A model generated the notes under the pieces. That model worked only from the letters and a program-made list of their open reading frames with translations, ran no database searches and had not been told where the DNA came from. From Desulfovibrio sp. UBA6121 (GTDB lineage Bacteria > Desulfobacterota > Desulfovibrionia > Desulfovibrionales > Desulfovibrionaceae), in contig DIVX01000010.1 of the NCBI GenBank assembly GCA_002422505.1, positions 1 to 23,660 on the forward strand: DNA of 23,660 nt, given 5' to 3'. Below, one piece after another: positions 22,999-23,660 of the stretch (position 1 is the stretch's first letter; every line of letters starts with the position of its first letter). A program made the position numbers and the translations under genes.

Positions 22999-23496
22999 AT
23001 GACCCGGCATCTTACCACCGCCGTGCTGACGGCCCTCGCCGCCGCCCTGCTCTGCTCCCTGGCCGCCCTGGCCGCCCAGGCCAGCGAACTCGACGAACTC
23101 AAAATCCTTGCCGCGCCCTCGGAATACCGCGCCGAGGTGGCCAAAATAGTCGTGACCGACCAGGAATACCTGACGCGCCTGGAAAACCAGAGCCGCCCCG
23201 TGTCCACCGTCACCGTCACCGCCTACAACGCCGACCCCGCCCAGACCGACGCCGATCCCGAAATCGCCGCCTCCATGCGCCGCGTGCGGCCCGGCACCGT
23301 CGCCGTCTCGCGCGACCTGTTCAACAAGGGCTGGGTGTTCGGACGCAAAGTGCGCATTGAAGGTCTCGGCATCTACGAAATCAACGACCTCATGGCCGCC
23401 CGGCACGACAAGGCCATCGACATCTTCCTGGGCGACAACCAAAAGGCCCAGGCCTTTGGCAAACGCCGCACCCAGGCCGCACTGCTGAATATTTAG
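22999..23496 (+). CDS. Secreted 3D-domain (MltA-like fold) protein
   Basis: A signal peptide (1-28, Ala/Leu-rich, ending Ala-Gln-Ala-Ser) precedes a short helical linker and a 3D domain (about 70-155) within 165 residues. The three hallmark acidic positions are visible as Asp84 in Gln-Thr-Asp-Ala-Asp-Pro, Asp130 in Glu-Ile-Asn-Asp, and Asp141 in Ala-Ile-Asp-Ile-Phe. The first motif begins Val-Thr-Ala-Tyr-Asn (73-77). The fold is that of the catalytic part of MltA lytic transglycosylases, so a peptidoglycan-related role in the periplasm is likely. AAAGGAGG lies 8 bp before the ATG at 22999; an in-frame extension to 22885 has no ribosome site. It diverges from copA and shows no link to copper. 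Confidence 0.85.
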   Translation: MTRHLTTAVLTALAAALLCSLAALAAQASELDELKILAAPSEYRAEVAKIVVTDQEYLTRLENQSRPVSTVTVTAYNADPAQTDADPEIAASMRRVRPGTVAVSRDLFNKGWVFGRKVRIEGLGIYEINDLMAARHDKAIDIFLGDNQKAQAFGKRRTQAALLNI

Positions 23497-23512
23497 GAAC
23501 AACAGGAACGCA

Positions 23513-23527
23513 GGGGGCGCTGCCCCC
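23513..23527 (+). terminator. GC hairpin 16 nt after the 3D-domain gene
   Basis: GGGGGC-GCT-GCCCCC begins 16 nt after the TAG. It is identical, in transcript orientation, to the hairpin after copZ (19905-19891). No T tract follows. The position suggests an mRNA 3'-end structure. Confidence 0.5.
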
Positions 23528-23566
23528 AGGCCCAGTCAGGGAGACAATCCAGTTCCCCATTTCGCC

Positions 23567-23659
23567 GGGTCCAGGGGCGGCCGGGGGCTGGCCACAGGAG
23601 GCATATCCCCGCTCGCGTCGGCGTCGCCTGGAGCATTCAGGGGCGCTGCCCCTGGACCC
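23567..23659. repeat. 93-bp element with 12-bp terminal inverted repeats
   Basis: GGGTCCAGGGGC (23567-23578) and GCCCCTGGACCC (23648-23659) are perfect inverted repeats bounding 93 bp with no open gene. The right end also forms a nested 7-bp hairpin CAGGGGC-GCT-GCCCCTG (23638-23654). It has the layout of a small non-autonomous repeat (MITE- or REP-like). The window ends one base after it, so flanking target duplications cannot be judged. Confidence 0.55.
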
Positions 23660-23660
23660 C

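Overview
The window is GC-rich throughout, with third codon positions strongly biased to G/C and AGGAGG-type ribosome binding sites. Stand-alone receivers, Cache-type histidine kinases, sigma-54 activators, a TauE/SafE permease and GC hairpins after stop codons suggest a high-GC deltaproteobacterium of the Desulfovibrio type. That placement is an inference; there is no rRNA or other marker gene to confirm it.

Left end (1-3117, + strand): the tail of an unrecognised gene, a three-gene operon resembling yqjD-yqjE-yqjK (membrane-anchored DUF883 protein, DUF1469 membrane protein, small basic protein), then greA behind a strong intrinsic hairpin, a 5 x 15-bp tandem repeat, and a secreted NodB-type polysaccharide deacetylase with an altered metal motif.

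Minus-strand signalling block (3127-11828): read right to left it runs TauE/SafE permease, small membrane protein, PAS-AAA+ protein built like a sigma-54 activator but lacking the GAFTGA loop, the Walker B Asp and the DNA-binding domain, NifX/NifB-like small protein, Cache histidine kinase, stand-alone receiver, DHp-only protein resembling a Spo0B/ChpT phosphotransferase, a 95-aa repeat protein, a second stand-alone receiver whose tail carries the same repeat, a receiver-kinase fusion, and a Cys-rich DUF3795 protein. This looks like a branched phosphorelay around the permease. The divergent gene at 12171 is an intact sigma-54 activator. The intergenic region holds two perfect CGGCAAG-N2-CTTGCCG palindromes and a near-consensus -24/-12 element facing the permease.

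Exported caspase-like operon (13598-19496, + strand): four genes, each with a signal peptide, the first three joined by 4-bp overlaps. They are a 662-aa protein of unknown family, a CsgG/FlgT-like protein, a caspase-fold protein with a CsgG-like front domain, and a second caspase-fold protein with an EF-hand loop and a DUF4384 module. Both caspase-like proteins keep the His/Cys dyad. This is the best candidate for an undescribed system in the window. A nine-G run lies directly before the first start codon.

Right end (19497-23660): an HNH-nuclease-like gene remnant beside three perfect hairpins, a copper efflux pair (copA then copZ, minus strand), a secreted 3D-domain protein, and dispersed GC hairpins. 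The 15-nt hairpin GGGGGCGCTGCCCCC occurs 16-17 nt after the stop codons of both copZ and the 3D gene in the same orientation, and a 93-bp element with 12-bp terminal inverted repeats ends the window.
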